Assembly: GCF_000478175.1 (NCBI RefSeq)
Contig: NZ_KI515774.1
Span: 130,368-194,367 of the forward strand
Direction: 5' to 3'
Source: Corynebacterium sp. KPL1814
GTDB taxonomy: Bacteria; Actinomycetota; Actinomycetes; Mycobacteriales; Mycobacteriaceae
Length of the DNA: 64,000 bases
Shown: one piece after another, positions 8,340 through 16,695 of the stretch
Layout: the number at the start of each line of letters is the position of its first letter
Numbering within the stretch: the first letter of the stretch is position 1
Notes under the pieces: generated by a model
Seen by the model: only the letters and a program-made list of their open reading frames with translations
Database searches by the model: none
Told to the model about the DNA's origin: nothing
Translations under genes and position numbers: made by a program

Positions 8340-9299
8340 ATGCCTCCCGTACACCTCATTCTCGGCGATGATGAATTCCTCACCGAACGCGCCCGCCACA
8401 CCATCCACAAGGCAGCGGCCGAAGGCGAGGCCAATCGCCCCGAATTGATGACGCTCAAGGCCTCCGAGGTTTCCGAGGGCGAAATCCTGGAGGCCACCAG
8501 CCCGTCGCTGTTTGGCGATAACCGCGTCATCGTCATCACGGACTGCGAACGCGCCGGGAAAGAGGTAGTCGATATCATCCTGCGCGCCTGCGTTAATCCC
8601 GCGCCGGGCATGACCATGGTGGTGGTTTATTCCGTGGCCGCGAAGACACTGAAGAAAAAGAAGAAGGCGCCCGAGCTGGTGGCGAAGCTGCGCAAGATTG
8701 CGGAGGTGCACGAAGTCTTTTCGCTCTACCCCAATGAGCTGGGCCAGTGGGCCACCCGCGAGTTCGCCTCCCACGGCGTTCGCCCCACCCCGGATGTCGT
8801 GCACGCGGTACTCGACGGCGTCGGCTCCGACCTCCGCGAGCTTGCCTCCGCCATCTCCCAGCTCGTGGCCGATACTGGTGGAAACGTGACGCAGGAAGCG
8901 GTGCGTAATTATTACGTCGGCGTGGCCGAGGTAGCCAATTGGGACATTGCCGATGCCGCCGTCGCCGGCCGCGTTGAGGCCGCCGTCTCTACCTGCCGGC
9001 GCGCCCTCCAACTCGGCGCCAGCCCCGTGGCCATCGCCGCGGCCTTGGCCAATAAGGTGGGTGCCATCGCGCGCCTGTATTCCGCCCGCGGGGACCAGTA
9101 CACACTTGCCAGCCAAACCGGGCTTGCCCCGTACGTTGTAAAAATGACCCAACCGGTAGCCAGGCGCTGGACTGCCGATGACATCACCGCCGCCGTCATC
9201 CTCGTCTCTGAACTGGATGCCGCCGTTAAAGGCCAAGGTGGCGAGCCCGAATTCGCCGTTGAGGCGGCCGTAAAACGAATCGCGGAATTGGCACGTTAA
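8340..9299 (+). CDS. holA: DNA polymerase III subunit delta, HolA
   Basis: HolA is the clamp-loader subunit that opens the beta sliding clamp. The sequence starts PPVHLILGDDEFLTERA, the amino-terminal family signature, and carries the delta AAA+-like domain followed by the helical collar domain (FAVEAAVKRIAELAR at the end). The start at 8340 gives 319 residues and is supported by a -10 hexamer TAAAAT (8327-8332) 7 bases upstream, a leaderless arrangement; another ATG at 8331 overlaps that hexamer. In mycobacteria rpsT follows holA directly; here an accessory block intervenes. Confidence 0.95.
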   Translation: MPPVHLILGDDEFLTERARHTIHKAAAEGEANRPELMTLKASEVSEGEILEATSPSLFGDNRVIVITDCERAGKEVVDIILRACVNPAPGMTMVVVYSVAAKTLKKKKKAPELVAKLRKIAEVHEVFSLYPNELGQWATREFASHGVRPTPDVVHAVLDGVGSDLRELASAISQLVADTGGNVTQEAVRNYYVGVAEVANWDIADAAVAGRVEAAVSTCRRALQLGASPVAIAAALANKVGAIARLYSARGDQYTLASQTGLAPYVVKMTQPVARRWTADDITAAVILVSELDAAVKGQGGEPEFAVEAAVKRIAELAR

Positions 9300-9309
9300 G
9301 CTAGAGTCC

Positions 9310-9699
9310 ATGTCTGAGGAACAAGTGCAAGAATTCGCCGGCCGGCTCTTTGACATGGCGCGGGAAGGAAACCCGGATCTCCTGAACTATATTGACCAGG
9401 GCGTCAATATCAATCTGGTCAACCAAGAAGGCCAGTCTTTTCTCATGCTTGCCGCCTACCACGGCCACGCGGAACTCGTCACCGCGCTAGCGAAGGCCGG
9501 CGCCGACGTGAACTTGCTCAATGATCGCGGCCAGTCACCCCTGGCAGGTGCGATCTTCAAAAAAGAAGACGCGGTTGTCGATGCCCTCCTAAACGCCGGC
9601 GCCTCCGCTACCGCCGGCCAACCAACCGCCATCGATTCGGCCCGCATGTTTGGCCGCGAGGATCTGCTCGGCCGCCTGGAAGGCGAGTCCGCGCAGTGA
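9310..9699 (+). CDS. Small ankyrin-repeat protein
   Basis: The 129-residue cytoplasmic protein holds about three ankyrin repeats, visible in the phrases NLVNQEGQSFLMLAAYHGHAE, NLLNDRGQSPLAGAI and a shorter third repeat. Ankyrin repeats mediate protein contacts; the partner is unknown. The start lies 10 bases after holA. The last four bases (GTGA) contain the start codon of the LysE-family gene, so the two are translationally coupled. Confidence 0.85.
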   Translation: MSEEQVQEFAGRLFDMAREGNPDLLNYIDQGVNINLVNQEGQSFLMLAAYHGHAELVTALAKAGADVNLLNDRGQSPLAGAIFKKEDAVVDALLNAGASATAGQPTAIDSARMFGREDLLGRLEGESAQ

Positions 9700-10343
9700 G
9701 CTGGACTTCATTTTTCACCATCCTCCTGATGAACCTGGTGGGTGTGGCCTCGCCAGGCCCGGATATCATCCTGGTCACCCGCTACGCCACCAAGTCGCGC
9801 CGCCATGCCATCGCCGCGGCCGCGGGCATTCAAATCGGCGTGTTGTTCTGGTGCGGCGCCACGGTCTTTGGTGCGGCCGCCCTCCTGACCGCTTTCCCCG
9901 GAATCTTAGGCGCGGTCCAGGCAATCGGCGGCAGTTTCCTCGTTTTCATGGGATGGCGGGCGCTGCGCAGCGGCCTCGAACAGCGCACCAACCCGCCCGT
10001 TGATCTGGAGGACGCCGAGGCCAAGCTGGGCCGGCTGCGCCACTCCTTCAAGATGGGGCTGGCAACGAACCTGTCGAACCCGAAGATCGTGCTCTTCCTC
10101 GCCGCCATGATCGCTCCGCAGCTGCCGGCATCCCCACCGCTGTGGCTGGCCATCGCGCTGACCCTGGCGCTGGCGCTCTCGGCCTTCGCTTTCTTCCTCG
10201 TGGTGGCCATGGTGATTTCTACGAATGCGGTGCGCCGCAAGCTCATCGCCGCGGGCCCGTGGATCGATATCGGATCGGGCCTGTTCTTCATCATCGCCGG
10301 CCTCGCGCTCGTCGTCGCCGGCGTGCAGCAGCTCGTGGCTTAA
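9696..10343 (+). CDS. LysE/RhtB family amino acid exporter
   Basis: This 215-residue inner membrane protein has about six predicted helices and the family opening LMNLVGVASPGPDIILVTRYA, in which the PGPD motif is diagnostic. RhtB proteins export amino acids such as homoserine, threonine or lysine; the substrate here is not determinable. The GTG start overlaps the ankyrin gene by 4 bases. It converges on the restriction gene, with which it overlaps by 4 bases (10340-10343). Confidence 0.93.
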   Translation: MSWTSFFTILLMNLVGVASPGPDIILVTRYATKSRRHAIAAAAGIQIGVLFWCGATVFGAAALLTAFPGILGAVQAIGGSFLVFMGWRALRSGLEQRTNPPVDLEDAEAKLGRLRHSFKMGLATNLSNPKIVLFLAAMIAPQLPASPPLWLAIALTLALALSAFAFFLVVAMVISTNAVRRKLIAAGPWIDIGSGLFFIIAGLALVVAGVQQLVA

Positions 10344-11701
10344 AGCCCGGGCAGGGTTTCAGGTTCGCCCTCTGCCACCACATCCAGCGCCCACTGGATC
10401 CATCGCGCCACCGTCGAGGCCCGCCGCCTCGCCGTGGCAGCGCCCAGGCCGAGCCCTTCTATCGCCGCCGCAATTTCGTGCGTCTCGGCCACCGTCCCGC
10501 GCTGCAGGCTCATTTCCAGCGCCTGCCGGAATACTTGCCGCGCCGCCAACGCGCGCAGCAGGGCAGCGTTGCGCCCATCGCGTCGCGGCTGCGCGATAGC
10601 CTTTTCGCCGCGAGGGGTGAGCTGATAGTGGGCATCGGCAAGCTCCATCAGCCCGAGGTAGCACGCCGCATTGGCGTAATAGTCTGCCGGGCGCGGATGG
10701 AAGTCGTATACCTCAGCGATTTCCTCCTTGCTCATCGGCTGTTGCGCAATGAGTTCCACCAGGTTGACCACGCGCTCAAAACTATTGGCTTGCGGGAAAG
10801 GAATCCCCACCGGTTCCGGTTCGGTATCGACGGAGGCAATGATGCCCAGCGCATCCTCCACGCTGAGGTGCGAAGCGCTCAGGGCGTAGCGGGCGTGGTC
10901 TACCAGCGCGATGCTGCGAAAATCCGCGGGATCACTGAAATCGTACCGATACAGGTGGAAGATGCCATTCGAGTAGACCAAAAACACGGGCACCACGGCT
11001 TTAGATAGCCACTGCTGGAAGCGCCGGTACGGAAAATACAATTGCCGGATATTGAAATCTTCGGAGATGTGATTTTTCGCCTCCACCAGCACCAAATGCT
11101 CGAGCGATTCGAAGCCGCCGTCGATTTCCATTTGCGCGCGGTCGACCTTGACTTCCAGCCCCAGCTCTGGCACCGGAATCGCCATGTCCAGCGACGACAT
11201 GCGCCCAGCGACGGTGGCCTGCAATGGTTCGCATCCCAAGAAGTGCTCAAGCATGCCGCTTGCCGATGCCACATTCAACGCCATCGACTCCGAGTTCACG
11301 CTTTCGATATCAAGGGTGTCAAGGCCGGCGGGCATGTCCAAGGTGCGCACAGAACCCGCCCCGGCGTGGGTGGGTTCCGGGAACCGTTCGTACAGGTCCA
11401 ACGGCCCGATGAAGTATTCGCTGCGGCTCACCGGGAGGATCCCCAGGCCCAGTTCCTTGAAAATCCACGGCCGCGAGGTGGAAAAATCGTGCTTGGCCAT
11501 CAACCGCGGTTCTCGGCCGGAAAGCTCCTTTAGCTCCTTGGCCGTGAGGTAGAAGTATCCTTTCTCTTCCAGTTCCTCGCCATACCCCGAAGCCAAGATG
11601 CGCAGCCATCCCCAATCATCGAGGCCAAGCTTTTCGCCTGCTGGGACGCCGAAAAGCGCGCGAAGCTCCCGCTGCTCCCGTGCACTCGGTGCGTTACTCA
11701 T
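10340..11701 (-). CDS. Probable type II restriction endonuclease with PD-(D/E)xK core
   Basis: No close family is recognised for this 453-residue protein. Its role is inferred from a nuclease core and from overlap with a DNA adenine methylase gene. Asp194 (EIDGGF) and, 12 residues on, Glu207-Ala208-Lys209 (LVLVEAKNH) form a PD-(D/E)xK pattern, followed by NIRQLYFPYRRFQQW near residue 217, common in such nucleases. A predicted winged helix lies at about 330-400 (MSKEEIAEVYDF to LTPRGEKA) and could read DNA. It is larger than DpnII/MboI-type enzymes (about 280 residues). Its ATG lies inside the last bases of the methylase gene (8-base overlap). The recognition site is unknown. Confidence 0.7.
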   Translation of the reverse strand: MSNAPSAREQRELRALFGVPAGEKLGLDDWGWLRILASGYGEELEEKGYFYLTAKELKELSGREPRLMAKHDFSTSRPWIFKELGLGILPVSRSEYFIGPLDLYERFPEPTHAGAGSVRTLDMPAGLDTLDIESVNSESMALNVASASGMLEHFLGCEPLQATVAGRMSSLDMAIPVPELGLEVKVDRAQMEIDGGFESLEHLVLVEAKNHISEDFNIRQLYFPYRRFQQWLSKAVVPVFLVYSNGIFHLYRYDFSDPADFRSIALVDHARYALSASHLSVEDALGIIASVDTEPEPVGIPFPQANSFERVVNLVELIAQQPMSKEEIAEVYDFHPRPADYYANAACYLGLMELADAHYQLTPRGEKAIAQPRRDGRNAALLRALAARQVFRQALEMSLQRGTVAETHEIAAAIEGLGLGAATARRRASTVARWIQWALDVVAEGEPETLPGL

Positions 11702-12536
11702 GGCCTATTTCGTAGTTGCGCACGAGCACTTCATCTACCTTGCCGCGCCGCGATCCCACGGAGTTGATGGCGCGGGTGGCTGCAACGGTGTCGATGGAAA
11801 AATCCGCGTAGAGGTCGCGGATAAACTCCGTGGCGGAATTGGACAGGAGGAACTTCGCCCCGCGGGCATCGAGGTCATCGCACACCGCCTTCAGACGCTC
11901 TTGTTCCGCGCGGTCAAAACCGCCCTTTTGATAACCGGTAAAGGAGCTGGTGACATTGACTGGGTCATAGGGCGGATCGAAATAGACAAAGTCTCCTTCA
12001 CCGGCATCTGCTACCGCCGCTGCGAAATCGCCCTGCGTGAAAGTGACGTCATTGTCCCGAAAATACTGGTGGACCCCGTGCAGCGTATCTGCATCACAGA
12101 TGGTGGGATTCTTATAACGACCAAAAGGCGCATTGAATTGCCCCGCGGAATTGACGCGGTATAGGCCGTTATAGCAGGTCTTATTCAAATAGAGCGTCCG
12201 CGCGGCCCGCTCTGTAGCAGAAAGCGCCGCGAACCGTTCCGCATCGCGGTCTACCGCGCGCAGCCGATAGAAAAAATCGGCGTCGTTCGGACAAGTCGAC
12301 ACCAAGCTAATCAGCTCGTCGACGCCTTCGCGCACTACCTCATATAAATTAATCAGCTCCGAGTTGAGGTCATTGACCCGCGCGGAGGCCGGAGTGAGCG
12401 AAAATAAAACTGCGCCGCCGCCGATGAAGGGTTCATAATAACGCCGCGGGGTCCCAGCGGGCAGGGCGGCGTGAATATGCGGCAGGAGCTGGCGTTTCCC
12501 GCCGGCCCATTTCACCAGAGGCTTGACGTTTTTCAT
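11694..12536 (-). CDS. D12-class DNA adenine N6-methyltransferase (Dam/M.DpnII family)
   Basis: This 280-residue enzyme transfers a methyl group from S-adenosylmethionine to adenine in its target sequence. It has the D12-class order: VKWAGGKRQLLPHI near residue 8, the AdoMet motif PFIGGGAV at 36-43, the LYLNKTCYNGLYRVN block near 115, and catalytic DPPY at 187-190. Related enzymes methylate GATC, GATATC and other sites, so specificity is left open. The start is preceded on the minus strand by AGGTGA. It is upstream of, and overlaps, the presumed nuclease gene, so the host DNA would be methylated as the nuclease is made. Confidence 0.92.
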   Translation of the reverse strand: MKNVKPLVKWAGGKRQLLPHIHAALPAGTPRRYYEPFIGGGAVLFSLTPASARVNDLNSELINLYEVVREGVDELISLVSTCPNDADFFYRLRAVDRDAERFAALSATERAARTLYLNKTCYNGLYRVNSAGQFNAPFGRYKNPTICDADTLHGVHQYFRDNDVTFTQGDFAAAVADAGEGDFVYFDPPYDPVNVTSSFTGYQKGGFDRAEQERLKAVCDDLDARGAKFLLSNSATEFIRDLYADFSIDTVAATRAINSVGSRRGKVDEVLVRNYEIGHE

Positions 12537-12878
12537 TGGTCACCTATCTTAGCCGCCCATGCAGACACGAACACTATCACCCTTTCGAACATACAAGCCC
12601 ATAAACTGGGCGCTCCAGTGTAAAATAACCATGCGGGCAAGCTACCGCTTCAGTAGCTGTCTTAACATCTGAGTTGGCGCCTGCTTTACCGTCGTGGGCG
12701 GGGAATGCCGCTTTGGCATGCCGAAACTTCGGCGATTCGTAGTGGTTAGGGAAGCCTACCAAGGGTCGGTTTTTCTTGGTGGGGAGAAAGACTATAAGGT
12801 GAAGAAAATACCATATTTATGGGGTTGAATAGTTGGGTTTCCCACGGGTTGAATATCGTGAGGAAGAGGGGAGAGAGT
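12537..12878. other. Intergenic region between methylase and TetR genes
   Basis: This stretch holds the divergent promoters of the methylase and tetR genes. On the minus strand one frame is open from about 12810 to 12577 without an ATG and would encode a peptide containing VGFPNHYESPKFRHAK and ACPHGYFTLERPVYG; the only usable start is a TTG at 12762 without a clear ribosome site. It could be a degraded gene end or chance. No mobile-element ends or RNA fold were recognised. Confidence 0.4.
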
Positions 12879-13457
12879 ATGCCGCGCATTTCAGAGATCC
12901 GAGTCGCAGCACTGCGACTCGTTATTGACCACGGTTATGACGGGTTCACTATGGAAGAGCTCGCGCACGACGTCGGGATATCTCGGCGCACCCTCTTTAA
13001 CTACGTCAAGGACAAGGAGTCAGCGGTACTCGGCCCAGAAGTTTCGGAAAAGTTCGACCAGCAATTGCAAAACTTCGCCGCTGGCCTGCCCACCGGTAGC
13101 CTGCGGGAGGATTCTGCAGTCATGGCAAACACGGAATTTGAGCACGCTGTGGGCAACGATCATTTCCCGGAAATTTCCCAATTGACCGCCCGAGCGCTCT
13201 CCCAGGATGAGAAATTATTGTCCATGTACTGGCGCCGAAACGAGCGCGTCATGATGCACATCCGCCGAGCATTGCAAGCCCGCGAGGGGTGGAGGGCCTC
13301 GGATCCCCGGCTCATCCCGGCGGTCAATATCATCCACACGCAGTTTCAAACCGCCATCCAGACTTTTGTGGAAACCCATGGGCGTACATCCTTGTCGGTG
13401 GCCTATGCAGATGCAGGCAAGATCTTCGAGGCCTACTTTGCCGATGATCTAGCCTAG
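12879..13457 (+). CDS. TetR family transcriptional regulator
   Basis: The 192-residue protein has an amino-terminal TetR helix-turn-helix (VIDHGYDGFTMEELAHDVGISRRTLFNYVKDKESAV, roughly residues 17-50, DNA-reading part around ISRRTLFNYV) and a helical ligand domain ending near residue 192. The ATG at 12879 is chosen because a strong purine-rich site, GAGGGGAGAGA, precedes it; an ATG at 12819 and a GTG at 12858 are open in frame but lack such a site. The target is unknown. Candidates are its own gene or the neighbouring accessory genes. Confidence 0.88.
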   Translation: MPRISEIRVAALRLVIDHGYDGFTMEELAHDVGISRRTLFNYVKDKESAVLGPEVSEKFDQQLQNFAAGLPTGSLREDSAVMANTEFEHAVGNDHFPEISQLTARALSQDEKLLSMYWRRNERVMMHIRRALQAREGWRASDPRLIPAVNIIHTQFQTAIQTFVETHGRTSLSVAYADAGKIFEAYFADDLA

Positions 13458-13493
13458 GCCCCTCAGGTGCAATGAAAACGGCGCAATAAAAAT

Positions 13494-13537
13494 CCCCCGA
13501 ACAAGCCGCTGCACGCAGGCAGCGCTTTGTTCGGGGG
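13494..13537 (-). terminator. Rho-independent terminator of rpsT
   Basis: An 11-bp perfect stem (13494-13504 with 13527-13537) with a further internal GC stem is followed on the minus strand by ATTTTTATT, just after the rpsT stop. It may also end tetR transcription from the other side. Confidence 0.9.
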
Positions 13538-13555
13538 AGACAAGAAGGCTAGTTA

Positions 13556-13819
13556 CTAGTCCATCTTGTTGAAGGCGGTGGCCAAACCGGACTTCTTGTT
13601 GGCAGCAGCGTTGCGGTGGAAGACGCCCTTGGAAACGGACTTATCCAGCGCACGGGAAGCAACGCGCAGCTGCTTTTCTGCTGCAGCCTTGTCGCCGGTC
13701 TCTACGGCTGCGTGGAACTTGCGGATCTCGGTGCGAACCGCGGAACGCACGCTCTTGTTGCGCTGACGAGACTTCTCGTTGGTCAGAACGCGCTTCTGCT
13801 TGGACTTGATATTAGCCAT
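13556..13819 (-). CDS. rpsT: 30S ribosomal protein S20
   Basis: The 87-residue basic protein of the small ribosomal subunit binds 16S rRNA. The start [27 protein letters not shown] and the ending [19 protein letters not shown] are those of S20. A ribosome binding site AAGAGGT precedes the ATG. A promoter about 160 bp upstream implies a long leader. It is transcribed opposite to its flanking core genes holA and lepA, as in mycobacteria. Confidence 0.98.
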   Translation of the reverse strand: MANIKSKQKRVLTNEKSRQRNKSVRSAVRTEIRKFHAAVETGDKAAAEKQLRVASRALDKSVSKGVFHRNAAANKKSGLATAFNKMD

Positions 13820-13985
13820 GAAAATACCTCTTGATAATCGAAGATGATTGATTCAGAAACAAACCCACCGGACGTGTCCCGCGATCCCCGCCAAGTGCGG
13901 GAACCGCTCGGCGCTGGTATTCGAAGAGCGAACCCAAGGTCCTGCCCGCCCCGACCAACGCGCCCGGAAAGTAAGTAACTCGCAA

Positions 13986-14015
13986 ATAATAGCAGCGCAG
14001 CCGACCCTGATCCAA
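13986..14015 (-). promoter_or_regulatory. Predicted vegetative promoter of rpsT
   Basis: On the minus strand, -35 TTGGAT (14010-14015) and -10 TATTAT (13986-13991) are 18 bp apart. Transcription would begin near 13979, leaving about 160 nt of leader that contains a GC hairpin around 13880-13910, a place where S20 autoregulation could act. Confidence 0.6.
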
Positions 14016-14039
14016 GTTCGCAGCCGCCAGGCCGCCGAA

Positions 14040-14576
14040 TTAGGCCCAGTGGTACCGCGAACGCAGCCGGTTGGCGATTCTTTCGAACCTGCGTTCTGGA
14101 AAAAGAATACCCTGGCGGCGCACCTGTTCCTCGGAAACCTCCAATAAACGGTCCAGGCGCACCCAACAATTGCGCCCGGAGGCGTCCCATTCGCCGCAAC
14201 CGATTTCTAGCCAGGCATCGTCAAGCGCATGCTCCGGATTGGCGGAAATGAGCAGGCCCGTCACGGTGGTGCGGGTGCGCCCGACCACCAAGATGGCGCG
14301 CTCGCGGGGAGGGGACTGCTTGCCTTCCGATGGCGTCCACACCCACACGACCTCGCCGGAATCGGCCTGGCCGTCCATATCGGGGGAGAAGAAGATGGAA
14401 CGGGGGTGTGCCGCGGTGGCCTCGACCTGGATGGAGGCGGCCTTGCGCGGTTCGTGGCTTTGGGTGGACCTATCCAGCCCTAACTGGGAGTTGATGCGGT
14501 TGAGGCCGGAGTCCACGGGTTCGCGCTCGCTGATTCCGAGCGCCTCGCGCAGACGGGTGAGCATGCCGGAATTCAT
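14040..14576 (-). CDS. PemK/MazF-like protein, orphan toxin-type
   Basis: The 178-residue protein has an amino-terminal extension of about 60 residues, then a MazF/PemK-like fold: [29 protein letters not shown] near residue 80 resembles the GDVVWV...RPVLVV core of these ribonucleases, followed by [16 protein letters not shown]. No antitoxin gene lies next to it. Its position beside lepA appears conserved in corynebacteria as far as I recall, so it may be a housekeeping RNA-cleaving or RNA-binding protein rather than a mobile toxin. The start at 14576 is chosen because a -10 element, TACAAT, ends 7 bases upstream (leaderless); it overlaps the lepA -10. Confidence 0.7.
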   Translation of the reverse strand: MNSGMLTRLREALGISEREPVDSGLNRINSQLGLDRSTQSHEPRKAASIQVEATAAHPRSIFFSPDMDGQADSGEVVWVWTPSEGKQSPPRERAILVVGRTRTTVTGLLISANPEHALDDAWLEIGCGEWDASGRNCWVRLDRLLEVSEEQVRRQGILFPERRFERIANRLRSRYHWA

Positions 14577-14582
14577 GTCGAC

Positions 14583-14589
14583 TATTGTA
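14583..14589. promoter_or_regulatory. Shared -10 element of divergent leaderless promoters (pemK-like / lepA)
   Basis: The 7-bp TATTGTA holds TATTGT for lepA (14583-14588, 6 bases before its ATG) and, on the other strand, TACAAT for the PemK-like gene (14584-14589, 7 bases before its ATG). The two start codons are only 18 bp apart, so polymerase can serve only one gene at a time. Confidence 0.6.
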
Positions 14590-14594
14590 GACGT

Positions 14595-16445
14595 ATGTCT
14601 GAAAACTTTGCGGCCACGACGTTTACGGATCCCTCCCGGATCCGTAACTTCTGCATTATTGCTCACATCGACCACGGAAAGTCGACGCTGGCAGACCGCA
14701 TCCTGCAGCTATCTAAGGTGGTTGCGGAGCGCGATATGCGTGACCAGTTCCTCGATAATATGGATATCGAGCGCGAACGCGGCATTACTATTAAGGCGCA
14801 GAACGTGCGCCTGCCGTGGGTGCCGCAATCCGGGGCATCGGCAGGCGAGCAGATCGTCATGCAGATGATCGATACCCCCGGCCACGTGGACTTTACGTAC
14901 GAGGTCTCCCGCGCGCTCGAGGCCTGTGAGGGTGCCATCCTGCTTGTCGATGCCGCCCAAGGCATCGAAGCCCAAACCCTCGCCAACCTGTACCTGGCGA
15001 TGGAAAATGACCTGGAAATCATCCCGGTGCTCAATAAGATCGACCTGCCCGCGGCGGATCCGGATAAGTACGCGCTGGAAATCGCCAATATTATCGGCTG
15101 CGAGCCCGAGGAAGTGCTGAAGGTATCGGGCAAGACCGGCGAGGGCGTGGTCGAGCTGCTCGATAAGGTCTGCGAGCTGGTGCCGCCGCCATCCTCGGAG
15201 TACGCTCCCGATGCCCCGGCGCGCGCCATGATTTTTGACTCCGTCTATGACACCTACCGCGGCGTGGTGACCTATATCCGCATGGTGGACGGCAAGCTCA
15301 CCCCGCGCCAGAAGGTGACGATGATGTCCACCAATGCCAACCACGAGCTGCTGGAAATCGGCATCGTCTCGCCCACGATGCAAAAGTGTGAGGGATTGGG
15401 CCCTGGCGAGGTGGGCTACCTGATTACCGGCGTGAAGGACGTGCGCGAGACCAAGGTGGGCGATACCGTTACCTGGTCCCACGGCGGCGCCGAGACCCCG
15501 CTGAAGGGCTACAAGGACCCTGACCCAATGGTCTATTCCGGGCTTTTCCCCATCTCCCAGGCCGATTTCCCCGACCTGCGCGATGCGCTGGAAAAGCTGC
15601 AGCTTAACGATGCCTCCTTGACCTTCGAGCCCGAGACCTCCGTCGCCCTGGGCTTTGGCTTCCGCTGCGGTTTCTTGGGCCTGCTGCACATGGAAATCAC
15701 CCGCGACCGCTTGGAGCGCGAGTTCGGCCTCGACCTGATTTCTACTGCCCCGTCCGTGACCTACCGCGTGGTGGCAGAAGACGGCGAGGAAAGCTGGGTT
15801 CACAACCCCTCGGACTGGCCGGAAGGCAAGCTCAACGAGGTCTACGAGCCCATTGTCTCCATGACCGTCATCGTGCCCGAGCAGTTCGTCGGCCCGACCA
15901 TGGAGCTCTGCCAATCCAAGCGCGGCCAGATGGGCGGGATGGATTACCTGTCTGAAGACCGCGTGGAGCTGCGCTACACCATGCCATTGGGCGAAATCAT
16001 CTTCGACTTCTTCGACATGTTGAAATCCCGCACCAAGGGCTACGCCTCGCTCAACTACGAGGAGGCCGGCGAGCAGCAATCCGACCTCGTCAAGGTCGAT
16101 ATCCTCCTTAATGGTGACCCAGTGGATGCTTTCTCCGCCATCATCCACCGCGATTCCGCCCAGTGGTACGGCAATAAGATGACCAAGAAGCTAAAGGAAC
16201 TGATTCCACGCCAGCAATTCGAGGTTCCCGTCCAGGCGGCCATTGGCACCAAGGTCATCGCCCGCGAAAACATCCGCGCCATGCGCAAGGACGTGCTGGC
16301 CAAGTGCTACGGCGGCGATATCTCGCGTAAGCGCAAGCTGCTGGAAAAGCAGAAGGCGGGTAAAAAGCGCATGAAGACCTTGGGCTCCGTGTCGGTGCCG
16401 CAGGAGGCCTTCGTGGCGGCGCTGTCGACGGACGCGGACGACTAG
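14595..16445 (+). CDS. lepA: Elongation factor 4 (LepA), ribosome back-translocating GTPase
   Basis: LepA is a translational GTPase that acts on stalled or misplaced ribosomes and aids initiation or assembly. The 616-residue protein shows the G1 motif AHIDHGKST (23-31), switch I/II elements [10 protein letters not shown] and DTPGHVDF, the NKIDLP guanine motif, and the LepA-specific carboxy-terminal domain with [24 protein letters not shown]. The length is typical. The -10 element TATTGT, 6 bases upstream, is shared with the opposite gene. A terminator lies about 90 bases after the stop. Confidence 0.98.
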   Translation: MSENFAATTFTDPSRIRNFCIIAHIDHGKSTLADRILQLSKVVAERDMRDQFLDNMDIERERGITIKAQNVRLPWVPQSGASAGEQIVMQMIDTPGHVDFTYEVSRALEACEGAILLVDAAQGIEAQTLANLYLAMENDLEIIPVLNKIDLPAADPDKYALEIANIIGCEPEEVLKVSGKTGEGVVELLDKVCELVPPPSSEYAPDAPARAMIFDSVYDTYRGVVTYIRMVDGKLTPRQKVTMMSTNANHELLEIGIVSPTMQKCEGLGPGEVGYLITGVKDVRETKVGDTVTWSHGGAETPLKGYKDPDPMVYSGLFPISQADFPDLRDALEKLQLNDASLTFEPETSVALGFGFRCGFLGLLHMEITRDRLEREFGLDLISTAPSVTYRVVAEDGEESWVHNPSDWPEGKLNEVYEPIVSMTVIVPEQFVGPTMELCQSKRGQMGGMDYLSEDRVELRYTMPLGEIIFDFFDMLKSRTKGYASLNYEEAGEQQSDLVKVDILLNGDPVDAFSAIIHRDSAQWYGNKMTKKLKELIPRQQFEVPVQAAIGTKVIARENIRAMRKDVLAKCYGGDISRKRKLLEKQKAGKKRMKTLGSVSVPQEAFVAALSTDADD

Positions 16446-16473
16446 GCACTGGAAAGCGCAGCGTAATAGTACC

Positions 16474-16489
16474 TTAACTTTCAGTTAAC
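16474..16489 (+). promoter_or_regulatory. TTAAC repeat/dyad upstream of the phosphoesterase operon
   Basis: TTAAC occurs twice with an 11-bp period (16474 and 16485), and the same bases form the dyad TTAACT-TTC-AGTTAA (16474-16488). An 11-bp tandem spacing is typical of OmpR/PhoB-type response regulators. A phosphate-starvation operator is possible given the phosphoesterase downstream, but the terminator at 16538 lies between, so its target is uncertain. Confidence 0.3.
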
Positions 16490-16537
16490 AATCTCTGTGG
16501 CGTCGGCTGTGCAAAAGCGAGTTTGAGCTGCACATAT

Positions 16538-16569
16538 AGGGCATTCCTGAGACTGGGAATGCCCTTTTT
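16538..16569 (+). terminator. Rho-independent terminator downstream of lepA
   Basis: A 10-bp perfect stem AGGGCATTCC/GGAATGCCCT (16538-16547 with 16556-16565) with an 8-base loop is followed by TTTTG. Confidence 0.85.
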
Positions 16570-16695
16570 GAGTGTTTGCGGTTTATGGTTTCGCGGCGTT
16601 TAATTTCGATTCGAAAGCGACCGATGACTCTTCGGCGAGCCACAGCCACTTTCTCCCTCTTTGTTTCACTCGTTTAACTTAAGGCGGAAAATAAG

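Noticed and set aside
14709..16148. 479-codon open frame on the minus strand opposite lepA
   Set aside because: It mirrors lepA, is rich in His/Val/Leu/Gly as expected from high-GC antisense frames, and has no domain; lepA is certain.
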